Assembly: GCA_045222555.1 (NCBI GenBank)
Contig: JBGUYY010000090.1
Location: forward strand, 1-6,238
Reading direction: 5' to 3'
Length of the DNA: 6,238 nt
Source: UBA1756 sp045222555
GTDB taxonomy: Bacteria > Bacteroidota > Bacteroidia > Bacteroidales > WCHB1-69
A program made the position numbers and the translations under genes. Below are positions 1-5,955 of the stretch, one piece after another (the stretch's first letter is position 1; every line of letters begins with the position of its first letter). The notes under the pieces are model-generated. The model was not told the DNA's origin, did no database searches, and saw only the letters and a list, made by a program, of their open reading frames with translations.

Positions 1-201
1 GGCGATAAGCGTGCGAGCGCCCGTAACCGTGAAGGTGTAATTGGAGCTGGTGCTCACCACCGAGCCGTTCTCTGTCCAGTTGGCGAAGGTATAGCCCGTG
101 CTGGCAGTGGCTGATACTGTACAAGAAGTATTGTAGTTATAGGTGCCACTTCCGCTCACTATACCTCCTGCGATTGGGTTGGCGGTGGTGGTGATTGCGT
201 A
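1..201 (-). repeat. Divergent InlB-type B-repeat B5, cut by window edge
   Basis: Residues 1832-1898. It has ANPIAGGIVSGSGTY, GYTFANWTENGSVVST and YTFTVTGARTLIA. Only the closing 'NF' is expected to lie beyond base 1. It is closest to B1. Confidence 0.8.
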
Positions 202-3200
202 GCTGTTGACGGTCCAAGATCCGGTCACGGTCACGTCGTTGTCGGGCATGGTGGACACTTCGCCGGTCCAACCGCTGAAGGTGTAGCCCTCCAGAGTCGG
301 TACGGCTGCGGCGGGTACGGTCGCACCGTAGTTGTAGGCCTGTGCAGCGGGCACGGCAGGAGCGCCGGCCGGCACCGTTCCGGTGTATGCGTAGGTCACA
401 GTGTGGCTGTTGAGTTCAAAGTTGGCCGTATATGTTGCTGCTTCCGTAGCGGTGAAGCTGTAGGAGGCTTCGCTTGACACCACGCTACCGTTCTTCGTCC
501 AGTTGACAAAGGTGTAGCCGGCATTGGCCGTAGCGGTGAGCGTTACCGCTGCACCGTTGCTATAGGTGCCGCCGCCGCTTGCTGTACCGCCTGCACTCGG
601 GTTGGCGGTAGCTTGGATGAGGTAACTATCGGGCTCGAAGTTGGCCGTGATGTTGCGGTTGGCTTGGAGGTTGGTGAGGGTTAACGTGGTGCTGCTGCCC
701 AGGGTGCTGCCGCTCTCCGTCCAGTTGACGAAGCGGTAGCCGCTGACGGGTGTGACCACGAGGTTGACCGTGGAGCCTGCATCAAAGGTGCCAGCACCGC
801 TGACGCTTCCGTAGGTGGTGCTCGGCGAAATGGTGACAGAGACGGTGTATTGCTGCAAGGTGGTGAACGTCACCGAAGCGGGATCGCTCTCGCAGCTGCC
901 ATTGACGGCAACCACCTGAACCGTGTTGCTTGAGCCAGGCGTGAGGCCTGTGAGGTTGGCAGAGGTGGAGGTGGTAGTGGTCCACGAGCCGCTGTTAACT
1001 CTATACTTGTAGTTGCCCGTGCTGCCGCTCCACGATACCGTAGCCGTAGTGCTGGTGATGGCACTGGCTTGTGGGTTGGTAGGAGCGTCAGGTTGGTTCA
1101 CAGTAACGGTGACCGCCTTAGCGTCGGATTCGCATGCCAATACAGTTTGATAAACATAAGGCGTAATGCGGGCGTAACCGTTGCCTTGGCGACCGGTCAT
1201 GGTGCCGCCGTCAGGATTTGGCATCTCGGCGTTACCGACAATGGTTTGCACATTGGTGAGAGAGGGATTCAGGTAGCCTGATCCACCGCCGCCACCGTAG
1301 GTGTCGGTGCTAGTTTCAGTGCTATTTTTGGAACCACCGCCATAGAAGCCTCCGCCTCCACCTCCGCCGTCTCCATAATTAGTAGATGCACCGTAGCCGA
1401 AACCGGCATTTTGACCAGCCGAAGACTGTGTTCCTCCGTCACAAACACCCGTTTGTGCACTGCCACCATTCTGTCCAGTTTCTCCAGAAGTACCGCCGCC
1501 GGCGCCGCCTTTATCGCTGCTGTCTTCGCCGCCGCCGCCACCACCACCGGCAACGATGAGCAACTGTGTGGAATAATTTGAAGAGAAGGTTGTTAACAAA
1601 CCGGAAGTCTTAGCGATATGGGTAGCACCTCCCCCGCCATTGCCGGGTTCACTTGAACTTGAAGCATATCCGCTTCCGCCGCCATTATAGCCTCCGGATG
1701 CTGTGCCACTGGTAGAAGAGGCACCAGCGCCGCCAACACATATATAAACGGTTCCACTGGGTGAGTTTATGGTTCCTGTGGAATATCCACCTTTGCCGCC
1801 ATAGCCGCTATCGGTATTTCCGCTTGAACGTTGTCCGCCTCCTTCAGCACCCCACACTTCCAACTTAGCGGCTGGAGTATTTGCGGGGAAGGTATAGGTT
1901 TGCACAGAACCCGTATATGAGAACGACACAGGCGTTCCTTCAACTAAAATTTGTCTTTCCTTCGCTGCCTTGACATAGTAAGTGACGTTGTCATACAGCA
2001 CAGGAGTCGTGAGTGAAGCACTATTTTCCTGAATAAGTTGAGTACATGCTGCATCGCTGTACCAATTGTAGATTGCGTCACTCACTCCGCCAGCGGTCAG
2101 CGTGGTGCTGCCGCCGCAGTTGGTGGTGGTACCAGTCACGGTGATATCGTTCGCAGAAGGTGAAGACACTGTGACAGTAACCACTTTGGCTTCGGATTCG
2201 CAATCGTCATTAAGATAGAGCGTGATGCGGGCATAGCCATTGCCTTCGCGACCTGTCATGGTGCCACCGTCTGGGTTGGGCATGGAAGACGTGCCAATGA
2301 TGGTTTGTGCATCGGTGAGTGAGGAGTTCAGGTAACCTGAGCCGCCGCCGCCGCCGTAGGTATCGCCTCCTGTGGATGAGCTGGTCGCAGAGCCGCCGCC
2401 ATAGAAGCCTCCTCCTCCTCCTCCTCCGTCACCCATATTCGTGGAAGCGCCGTAGCCGAAACCGGCATTTTGACCAGACGTAGTTTGGGTTCCTCCATCA
2501 CAAACACCCGTTTGTGCGGAATTATAGTTTTGGCCAGTTTCTCCAGAGGTGCCGCCGCCGGCGCCACCTTTATCATAGGTGTCTTCACCGCCGCCGCCGC
2601 CGCCGCCGGCAACGATTAGCAGCTGTGTGGAATAATTGGAAGAGAAGGCCGTCAACAAGCCGGAACTCTTGGCGATATGGGTGGCACCGCCACCGCCATT
2701 GCCAGGCTCACTTGAACTTGAAGCATATCCGCTTCCGCCGCCATTGTAACCTCCCGATGCTGAACCGCTGGTAGAAGAGCCGCCAGCGCCGCCGACACAG
2801 ACATAAATGGTTCCGGTTGGTGACGATAAGGTTCCTACGGAATAACCGCCTTTCCCGCCGTAGCCGCTATCGGAGTTCCCGCTTGTGCGTTGTCCGCCTC
2901 CTTCTGCACCCCAAACTTCCAACTTCGCAGCGCTAAGGCCTGAAGGGAAGGTATAGGATTGCACAGAACCTGTGTATGAGAAGGATACTTCCTGCTCCAA
3001 AGTGTTGCTTTTCACAGCCTTGACATAGTAAGTGGTGTTGTCATAAAGCAAACCTGTTGTAAGTGTGGCACTATTGGCCTGAATAAGCTGAGTACAGGCT
3101 GCATCACTGTACCAGTCATAGGTTACACCATTCAATCCGGAAGCGGTCAGCGTGGTGCTGCTGCCGCAAGCAATGCTGGTGGTGCCCAACATGGTGATAT

Positions 3201-5694
3201 CGTTAGGATTCATTGATACAAAGTTCGCAACGAGATTGCGATTTCCCGTAACAGTGAAAGAATATTCGCGTTTAGTTGACACCACTTGGCCGTTTTCCGT
3301 CCAATTGTCGAAGCAGTAGCCATCGCTGGGATAAGCCGTTAAGGTAGCGGTGGCACCATCGGCAAATGGGCCGGTGCCGCTCACGGTACCGCCAGTCGTC
3401 GGATTGGCCGAAGCTGTAACGTTAAGGGCCTTCTTCACGACCACGTTGTCAATGGCCGCAGGGGGATTCGAACCACCACTACTGTCATTCCACCATTTGA
3501 ACACCAGTTTATAGACTCCGGCGGTAATGGATTGGCTCACCGCTTTACTTTGCCATGAAGACTGAAGGTTCAATGCTGAACAGCCATTCAAAGTAGTCCA
3601 GCCCGAAGGATCGGATCCTGCCGTGATTGTATTAGCTGCAGGGACGAGACCGACGGTAATGTAGTCGTAGGATGAAGATTCACCTTGGGCTTTCCAGTCG
3701 AAGGTAATGCTATAGGTGGTCGTCTCGTCGAAATTGATGGTCTTGTAGGCAAAAACTCTGGAAGTACTGCCGTTATTGTATGTGTTGTTAGTGCCATCAT
3801 TGGATACGAAGAGACCGTAACTTCCGGTATGTGCACCGGCACTGCCTCTGTACCATTTGTTGGTTTGGTCAGTATTGGCAAACTTCCATGTGTTGCTTTC
3901 GAAGGTCTCGGTGTAAGGAACCGAAACAGGTAGCTCATCCAGGAAGTTGGCCACCAGGGTGCGGGCACCCGTGACGGTGAAGGTATAAGATGCGCTGGTC
4001 GACACCACGGTGCCGTTTTCGGTCCAGTTGGAGAAATAATTGCCGCTGACAGGTGAGGCGGTAACCGTGCAAGACTCGCCGCTCGCGAAGGAGCCACCGC
4101 CGCTTGCCGTGCCTAAGCTGGCATTGCTGCTCGTGGCATTAACCAAATAGCAAGGACCAGTTCTCACCACCACGTTGTCGATGGACGCTGGAGGCTGGGT
4201 GCCGCCACCGCTGTCGTTTTTCCATGCAATTACCAAGTAATAGGTGCCTGCTGTAGAAACCGTGAAATCCTGCGCCACAGTTACCCAATTGCCTGCACTC
4301 TGACTGATACCTGCGCCCACGATGAACTGCGAATAGCCGCTGGGGAAGGTTGACTGACCGCTGCCTATGGACGAAGTGTAAACCGTCGGAATCGAGGTGT
4401 AAAGCATCGCGCCTACCATGTCCCATGTGCTTTCTCCTTGTTGCCTAAGGTCGAAGGAGAGGTTGTAGGTGCCGGATGATGGGAAGGAGATTTTCTTATA
4501 TGCGTAAACCACGCCGGCGTTTCCAGTACCGTATGCGTTGGTCGTACCGTTGTCGTTAGAGATATAGAGACCCTTGGATCCATTGTGTGCGCCGGGGCTG
4601 CCGATATACCATTTGTTGGTTTGGCTTCCATTGGCAAATTGCCATCCATGCGTGCCTTCGAAGGTCTCGGTGTAAGGCACGCCTTGTGCGCTCGGGCAGG
4701 AGACGGAAACCGTATAGCTTGAGTTTTGGCTAGTATAAAAGTTGTCAGCGACAAAGTAATACGTATGCCCTCCTTCAAGGGTAACAGTCTGGCTGCCAGA
4801 GCCCCAAGACACTATGGTACTTTGAGGATCATAAGAACTCAAAACCCAGAAGTCAGGGTCTCCTGATGATGTTGTGGAGAAGACATAACTGCCTGACTCT
4901 TCAGGAGTATAGGCATAGACATCCTCGCCTCCTGGTCCCCAAGTGGGGTTTATGTTATAATTACTCCATGAGCCCGAGGTGCCCAAGGTCCCGGAATAGG
5001 TGGTGCCGCAGGTCATCGTTTGAACCGTTGGACCACTTAAATATGTCCATCGGATGACGGGGAGGTAGGCTCCCGTGTTACCGGATACGGATTGGCCCGG
5101 GTCTGAGCTGTCTTGCTTTTTATACCAGGTGTTGTTACTGGCGCCGCTTGGGTTGTAATAATAGAATTTAGTGTCGCCATCGCCACTGGTACTATTAGCA
5201 ACCGAACGCACCAGAATCATTATATATTCATTGTTGTTGTAATTGTAGGGTATGTTGGTGGAGAGAGGGATGGATACATAAGAGCCAGAAGAATAGGACG
5301 GAGACGAACTGCTGCTGTAAACGAGAGTAGCACCTTCCTTGTATGAGGCGAAAGTTGTGCTGCTGCTCAAAGAAGTGATGTCGGTTACCGTTTTCATCCA
5401 AACATCAATTTGCTTACCGGTATTACTCTGAGTGCCTGCGGCCAGGAATTCCAGTTTGGAGATGTTGCCGGCAAAAGGCATTGCGTTCGGTGGATAGAGA
5501 TAAATACGGTATTCCCAGCCGAAGTAACGTCCAAATGGGTTGGCGACATTAGAAGTGCCAGAATTTGTGCTGCTCGAGCCCCAAGAATAGGTCTGTTGCG
5601 CAAAAATTACTTGTGGTAGCAGAAGCAGCGTTGCTACCAGGAAGAATAAATATTGCCATTTGTTTTTACTTGAAAGTTGTAAAGATGCTTTCAT
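1..5694 (-). CDS. Giant multidomain secreted adhesin-like protein, 3' end outside window
   Basis: One open frame of 1898 codons runs on the minus strand from ATG (5692-5694) to base 1 with no stop; the C-terminus is missing. The start is well supported: the frame has a TAA at 5731-5733 upstream, no other in-frame ATG lies between, and the first 32 residues form a signal peptide. There is no Shine-Dalgarno; the start is preceded by an A-rich stretch, as is usual in Bacteroidota. Module order is unassigned N-terminal domain, PPC-like, two jelly-roll + B-repeat pairs, two Ig-like + glycine-rich pairs, FN3, two B-repeats, a Flg_new repeat and a fifth B-repeat. No protease, glycosidase or other catalytic motif was seen. 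The protein is rich in Ser, Thr, Gly, Asn and Tyr and poor in Lys/Arg, as expected for an extracellular beta-rich protein. Inference: a cell-surface or secreted adhesin exported by Sec and then probably T9SS, whose sorting domain should lie beyond base 1. The ligand is unknown. The open frame is certain; adhesin function is inferred from domain type only. Confidence 0.93.
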   Translation of the reverse strand, partial: MKASLQLSSKNKWQYLFFLVATLLLLPQVIFAQQTYSWGSSSTNSGTSNVANPFGRYFGWEYRIYLYPPNAMPFAGNISKLEFLAAGTQSNTGKQIDVWMKTVTDITSLSSSTTFASYKEGATLVYSSSSSPSYSSGSYVSIPLSTNIPYNYNNNEYIMILVRSVANSTSGDGDTKFYYYNPSGASNNTWYKKQDSSDPGQSVSGNTGAYLPVIRWTYLSGPTVQTMTCGTTYSGTLGTSGSWSNYNINPTWGPGGEDVYAYTPEESGSYVFSTTSSGDPDFWVLSSYDPQSTIVSWGSGSQTVTLEGGHTYYFVADNFYTSQNSSYTVSVSCPSAQGVPYTETFEGTHGWQFANGSQTNKWYIGSPGAHNGSKGLYISNDNGTTNAYGTGNAGVVYAYKKISFPSSGTYNLSFDLRQQGESTWDMVGAMLYTSIPTVYTSSIGSGQSTFPSGYSQFIVGAGISQSAGNWVTVAQDFTVSTAGTYYLVIAWKNDSGGGTQPPASIDNVVVRTGPCYLVNATSSNASLGTASGGGSFASGESCTVTASPVSGNYFSNWTENGTVVSTSASYTFTVTGARTLVANFLDELPVSVPYTETFESNTWKFANTDQTNKWYRGSAGAHTGSYGLFVSNDGTNNTYNNGSTSRVFAYKTINFDETTTYSITFDWKAQGESSSYDYITVGLVPAANTITAGSDPSGWTTLNGCSALNLQSSWQSKAVSQSITAGVYKLVFKWWNDSSGGSNPPAAIDNVVVKKALNVTASANPTTGGTVSGTGPFADGATATLTAYPSDGYCFDNWTENGQVVSTKREYSFTVTGNRNLVANFVSMNPNDITMLGTTSIACGSSTTLTASGLNGVTYDWYSDAACTQLIQANSATLTTGLLYDNTTYYVKAVKSNTLEQEVSFSYTGSVQSYTFPSGLSAAKLEVWGAEGGGQRTSGNSDSGYGGKGGYSVGTLSSPTGTIYVCVGGAGGSSTSGSASGGYNGGGSGYASSSSEPGNGGGGATHIAKSSGLLTAFSSNYSTQLLIVAGGGGGGGEDTYDKGGAGGGTSGETGQNYNSAQTGVCDGGTQTTSGQNAGFGYGASTNMGDGGGGGGGFYGGGSATSSSTGGDTYGGGGGSGYLNSSLTDAQTIIGTSSMPNPDGGTMTGREGNGYARITLYLNDDCESEAKVVTVTVSSPSANDITVTGTTTNCGGSTTLTAGGVSDAIYNWYSDAACTQLIQENSASLTTPVLYDNVTYYVKAAKERQILVEGTPVSFSYTGSVQTYTFPANTPAAKLEVWGAEGGGQRSSGNTDSGYGGKGGYSTGTINSPSGTVYICVGGAGASSTSGTASGGYNGGGSGYASSSSEPGNGGGGATHIAKTSGLLTTFSSNYSTQLLIVAGGGGGGGEDSSDKGGAGGGTSGETGQNGGSAQTGVCDGGTQSSAGQNAGFGYGASTNYGDGGGGGGGFYGGGSKNSTETSTDTYGGGGGSGYLNPSLTNVQTIVGNAEMPNPDGGTMTGRQGNGYARITPYVYQTVLACESDAKAVTVTVNQPDAPTNPQASAITSTTATVSWSGSTGNYKYRVNSGSWTTTTSTSANLTGLTPGSSNTVQVVAVNGSCESDPASVTFTTLQQYTVSVTISPSTTYGSVSGAGTFDAGSTVNLVVTPVSGYRFVNWTESGSTLGSSTTLTLTNLQANRNITANFEPDSYLIQATANPSAGGTASGGGTYSNGAAVTLTATANAGYTFVNWTKNGSVVSSEASYSFTATEAATYTANFELNSHTVTYAYTGTVPAGAPAVPAAQAYNYGATVPAAAVPTLEGYTFSGWTGEVSTMPDNDVTVTGSWTVNSYAITTTANPIAGGIVSGSGTYNYNTSCTVSATASTGYTFANWTENGSVVSTSSNYTFTVTGARTLIA
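214..405 (-). repeat. Flg_new-type (Listeria-Bacteroides) InlB B-repeat
   Basis: Residues 1764-1827. It has HTVTYAYTG, a Pro/Ala-rich segment (VPAGAPAVPAAQAY), YGATVP, LEGYTFSGWTGE and MPDNDVTVTGSW. The 'GYTFSGWT...MP..DVTV...W' signature is the Listeria-Bacteroides repeat, a different subfamily from the neighbouring B-repeats. Confidence 0.85.
418..624 (-). repeat. Divergent InlB-type B-repeat B4
   Basis: Residues 1691-1759. It has ANPSAGGTASGGGTY, GYTFVNWTKNGSVVSS, YSFTATEAATYTANF. It is joined to B3 by only four residues. Confidence 0.8.
637..849 (-). repeat. Divergent InlB-type B-repeat B3
   Basis: Residues 1616-1686. It has YGSVSGAGTFDAGSTVNL, GYRFVNWTESG and NRNITANF. It departs most from the others, with a Leu/Thr-rich strand (TTLTLTNLQ) in place of 'Y.FTVTG'. 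Confidence 0.8.
859..1092 (-). other. Fibronectin type III domain
   Basis: Residues 1535-1612. It starts PDAPTNPQASAITSTTATVSW, keeps the FN3 core Trp1555 and Tyr1564, has ANLTGLTPGSSNTVQVVAVN in the place of the usual 'L.GL.PGT.Y.V.V.A.N', and ends SVTFTT. FN3 modules act as spacers or binding modules in extracellular bacterial proteins. Confidence 0.85.
1156..2151 (-). repeat. Ig-like + glycine-rich domain unit 2 (Ig2-GRD2)
   Basis: Residues 1182-1513, a second copy of the preceding unit. Ig2 (about 1181-1245) has NDITVTG, CGGSTTLTAGG, YNWYSDAACTQLI and TYYVKAA. GRD2 (1256-1513) aligns with GRD1 over all 258 residues without a gap, with about 40 substitutions by hand count (about 84% identical). 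Changes cluster in three short stretches: after QNYTFP.., in QNGGSAQ, and in GSKNSTETSTD. It ends in ACESDAKAVTVTV, matching the tail of unit 1, so the repeated unit also includes this linker. The pattern indicates tandem duplication within the gene. Confidence 0.9.
2410..2427 (-). repeat. Pure GGA trinucleotide tract in GRD1
   Basis: Six consecutive TCC on the plus strand encode six of the seven glycines before FYGGG in GRD1. The unit is a codon, so any slippage would change glycine number and not the frame. The matching stretch in GRD2 uses mixed glycine codons. Confidence 0.85.
2590..2607 (-). repeat. Pure GGC trinucleotide tract in GRD1
   Basis: Six consecutive GCC on the plus strand encode six of the seven glycines after LLIVA in GRD1. 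A further five lie at 2341-2355 (the GGGGG of YGGGGGSGY). The GRD2 counterpart at 1528-1548 is four GCC followed by three ACC. Confidence 0.85.
3220..3426 (-). repeat. Divergent InlB-type B-repeat B2
   Basis: Residues 757-825. It has GGTVSGTGPFADGA, NWTENGQVVST, YSFTVTG and LVANF. It sits after J2 exactly as B1 sits after J1, so the two-domain unit J+B is repeated (339-584 and 592-825). Confidence 0.8.
3430..3921 (-). other. Jelly-roll domain J2 (cleaved-adhesin / MAM-like)
   Basis: Residues 592-755. It has the same landmarks as J1: VPYTETFE, W.FANTDQTNKWYRGSAGAH, SNDG, AYKTINF, KAQGESS and a closing NDSSGGSNPPAAIDNVVV. The ends are nearly identical to J1 while the middle has diverged, so J1 and J2 come from an older duplication. 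Confidence 0.75.
3943..4149 (-). repeat. Divergent InlB-type B-repeat B1
   Basis: Residues 516-584. The pattern is a first strand (YLVNATSS), 'G.ASGGGSFASGE', then NWTENG, VVSTSASYTFTVTG and VANF. This is the consensus of the divergent InlB B-repeat (Flg_new_2-like), a small beta-grasp-like spacer module of bacterial surface proteins. It follows J1 directly. Confidence 0.8.
4156..4680 (-). other. Jelly-roll domain J1 (cleaved-adhesin / MAM-like)
   Basis: Residues 339-513. It opens with VPYTETFEG, continues with W.FANGSQTNKWYIGSPGAH, then SNDNG and AYKKISF, and closes with NDSGGGTQPPASIDNVVV. The opening 'FE...W' and the closing 'aIDNV.v' strand are hallmarks of the cleaved-adhesin and MAM-like jelly rolls found in gingipain adhesin regions and many Bacteroidota surface proteins. 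Such domains usually bind carbohydrate or protein. It is paired with J2. Confidence 0.75.
4693..5019 (-). other. PPC-like beta-sandwich domain
   Basis: Residues 226-334, bracketed by Cys229 (TCGTTYSGTL) and Cys333 (VSVSCP), which may form a disulfide. Family-like signatures are GGEDVYAYTPEESGSYVFST, DPDFWVLSS, VTLEGGHTYYFVAD and SSYTVSV, in the order seen in bacterial pre-peptidase C-terminal (PPC) and related domains of extracellular proteins. In known proteins these are accessory domains for binding or secretion and are not catalytic. Assignment is by motif recognition only. Confidence 0.65.
5035..5598 (-). other. N-terminal beta-rich domain, family not assigned
   Basis: Residues 33-220. 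The stretch contains motifs such as NISKLEF, KQIDVWMKTV, YVSIPLSTNIPYNYNNNEYI and LPVIRW. These alternate hydrophobic and polar residues, as expected for a beta sandwich. Similar segments (a term for vertical displacement such as 'ATLVYSS', then 'V.IPL.T...Y...NEYI.ILV') occur at the N-terminus of many secreted Bacteroidota proteins, but I cannot name a family with certainty. There is no cysteine and no obvious active site. Confidence 0.5.
5599..5694 (-). other. Sec signal peptide of the giant protein
   Basis: Residues 1-32. The n-region carries Lys2, Lys10 and Lys12. The hydrophobic core spans about residues 15-26 (YLFFLVATLLLL) and ends in PQVIFA before QQ, giving a probable signal peptidase I cut after Ala32. 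No lipobox cysteine follows, so the protein is not a lipoprotein. This directs Sec export to the periplasm, the first step for T9SS cargo. Confidence 0.9.
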
Positions 5695-5712
5695 AAAGTG
5701 ATTTTTTTTATT

Positions 5713-5744
5713 GTTGATTTGTTGATTCGTTTATTCGTTGATTT
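5713..5744. repeat. Period-8 tandem repeat in the leader, four copies
   Basis: Plus-strand units are GTTGATTT, GTTGATTC, GTTTATTC and GTTGATTT, followed by a partial GTTGGGGG. The array ends 19 bases before the start codon, so it lies in the untranslated leader close to the ribosome entry region. Confidence 0.85.
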
Positions 5745-5793
5745 GTTGGGGGATTTCAACTTTACCGTACTCCTGAAACCTGAAATTCATCAG

Positions 5794-5841
5794 TTTTCAA
5801 TTCTCAATTTTCAATTCTCAAATCTCTCAAATCTCTCAAAT
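5794..5841. repeat. Adjacent period-7 and period-9 tandem repeats in the leader
   Basis: Positions 5794-5821 are four 7-mers alternating TTTTCAA and TTCTCAA, that is a perfect 14-bp unit repeated twice. They are followed by AAATCTCTC at 5820-5828 and 5829-5837, and a partial third copy AAAT. On the transcribed (minus) sense these read as AGAATTG/AAAATTG and GAGAGATTT units. Confidence 0.85.
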
Positions 5842-5855
5842 TTAAAATCTCAGTT

Positions 5856-5877
5856 TATCAACGACGGATTGTTGATA
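5856..5877. repeat. Small inverted repeat in the leader
   Basis: TATCAAC (5856-5862) and GTTGATA (5871-5877) form a perfect 7-bp inverted repeat around an 8-base loop. GTTGATAT recurs as a direct repeat at 5887-5894. It could be an operator half-site pair or a weak RNA hairpin; nothing in the sequence decides. Confidence 0.45.
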
Positions 5878-5955
5878 TTTCGATTGGTTGATATGTTGTA
5901 ATATTCTATAAATTAGTGTGTTATAATTCTAATTTAAGGTGTATAAAACAAGGTG

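Larger units (their letters stand above)
2215..3204 (-). repeat. Ig-like + glycine-rich domain unit 1 (Ig1-GRD1)
   Basis: Residues 831-1160. Ig1 (about 829-895) has NDIT, CGSSTTLTASG, YDWYSDAACTQLI and TYYVKAV, which fits the CHU_C-associated Ig-like family (Ig_7); Cys843 and the Cys of DAACTQ may pair. GRD1 (903-1160) begins VSFSYTGSVQSYTFPSG, then AAKLEVWGAEGGG, YGGKGGYS, IYVCVGGAGG, GNGGGGATHIAK, LLIVAGGGGGGGED, GFGYGAS, a seven-Gly run before FYGGG and YGGGGGSGYLN, ending GYARIT. This is the layout of the Gly_rich/ALK_LTK_GRD family, in which a TNF-like beta sandwich carries poly-glycine helices. Followed by CESEAKVVTVTV. The function in bacteria is not established; a binding or stalk role is inferred. 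Confidence 0.85.

Noticed and set aside
2341..2607. On/off phase-variation switch by the glycine-codon tracts
   Set aside because: All tracts have a period of three in the reading frame, so length changes cannot shift the frame; only glycine number would vary.
2328..2774. Ala-rich (minus) and Arg-rich (plus) frames over the glycine tracts, and a similar one at 1269-1553
   Set aside because: They are products of reading the GGC/GGA glycine codons in other frames or on the other strand; the paired occurrence just reflects the Ig-GRD duplication.
1256..2988. Collagen-like protein
   Set aside because: Glycines occur in runs separated by varied segments and not as regular Gly-X-Y triplets; the motif order fits the ALK/LTK-type glycine-rich domain.
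3588..4097. 169-codon open frame on the minus strand
   Set aside because: It lies in another frame of the giant gene, across J2 and B1. Its translation is Pro/Ser/Thr-rich without any family pattern, while the overlapping frame has clear domains.
4139..4778. Two further minus-strand frames (4139-4426 and 4413-4778)
   Set aside because: They overlap J1 out of frame, and their products have low-complexity composition and no signal.
5410..5619. Plus-strand frame of 69 codons opposite the signal peptide region
   Set aside because: It is antisense to the well-supported N-terminus of the giant protein and shows no promoter, ribosome site or family pattern.
1..5694. Pseudogene or frameshifted assembly of several genes
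   Set aside because: Codons were followed from the ATG to base 1 with domain landmarks in one frame throughout and no stop.
5713..5841. CRISPR array
   Set aside because: The repeat units are 7-9 bases, directly abutting, with no unique spacers.
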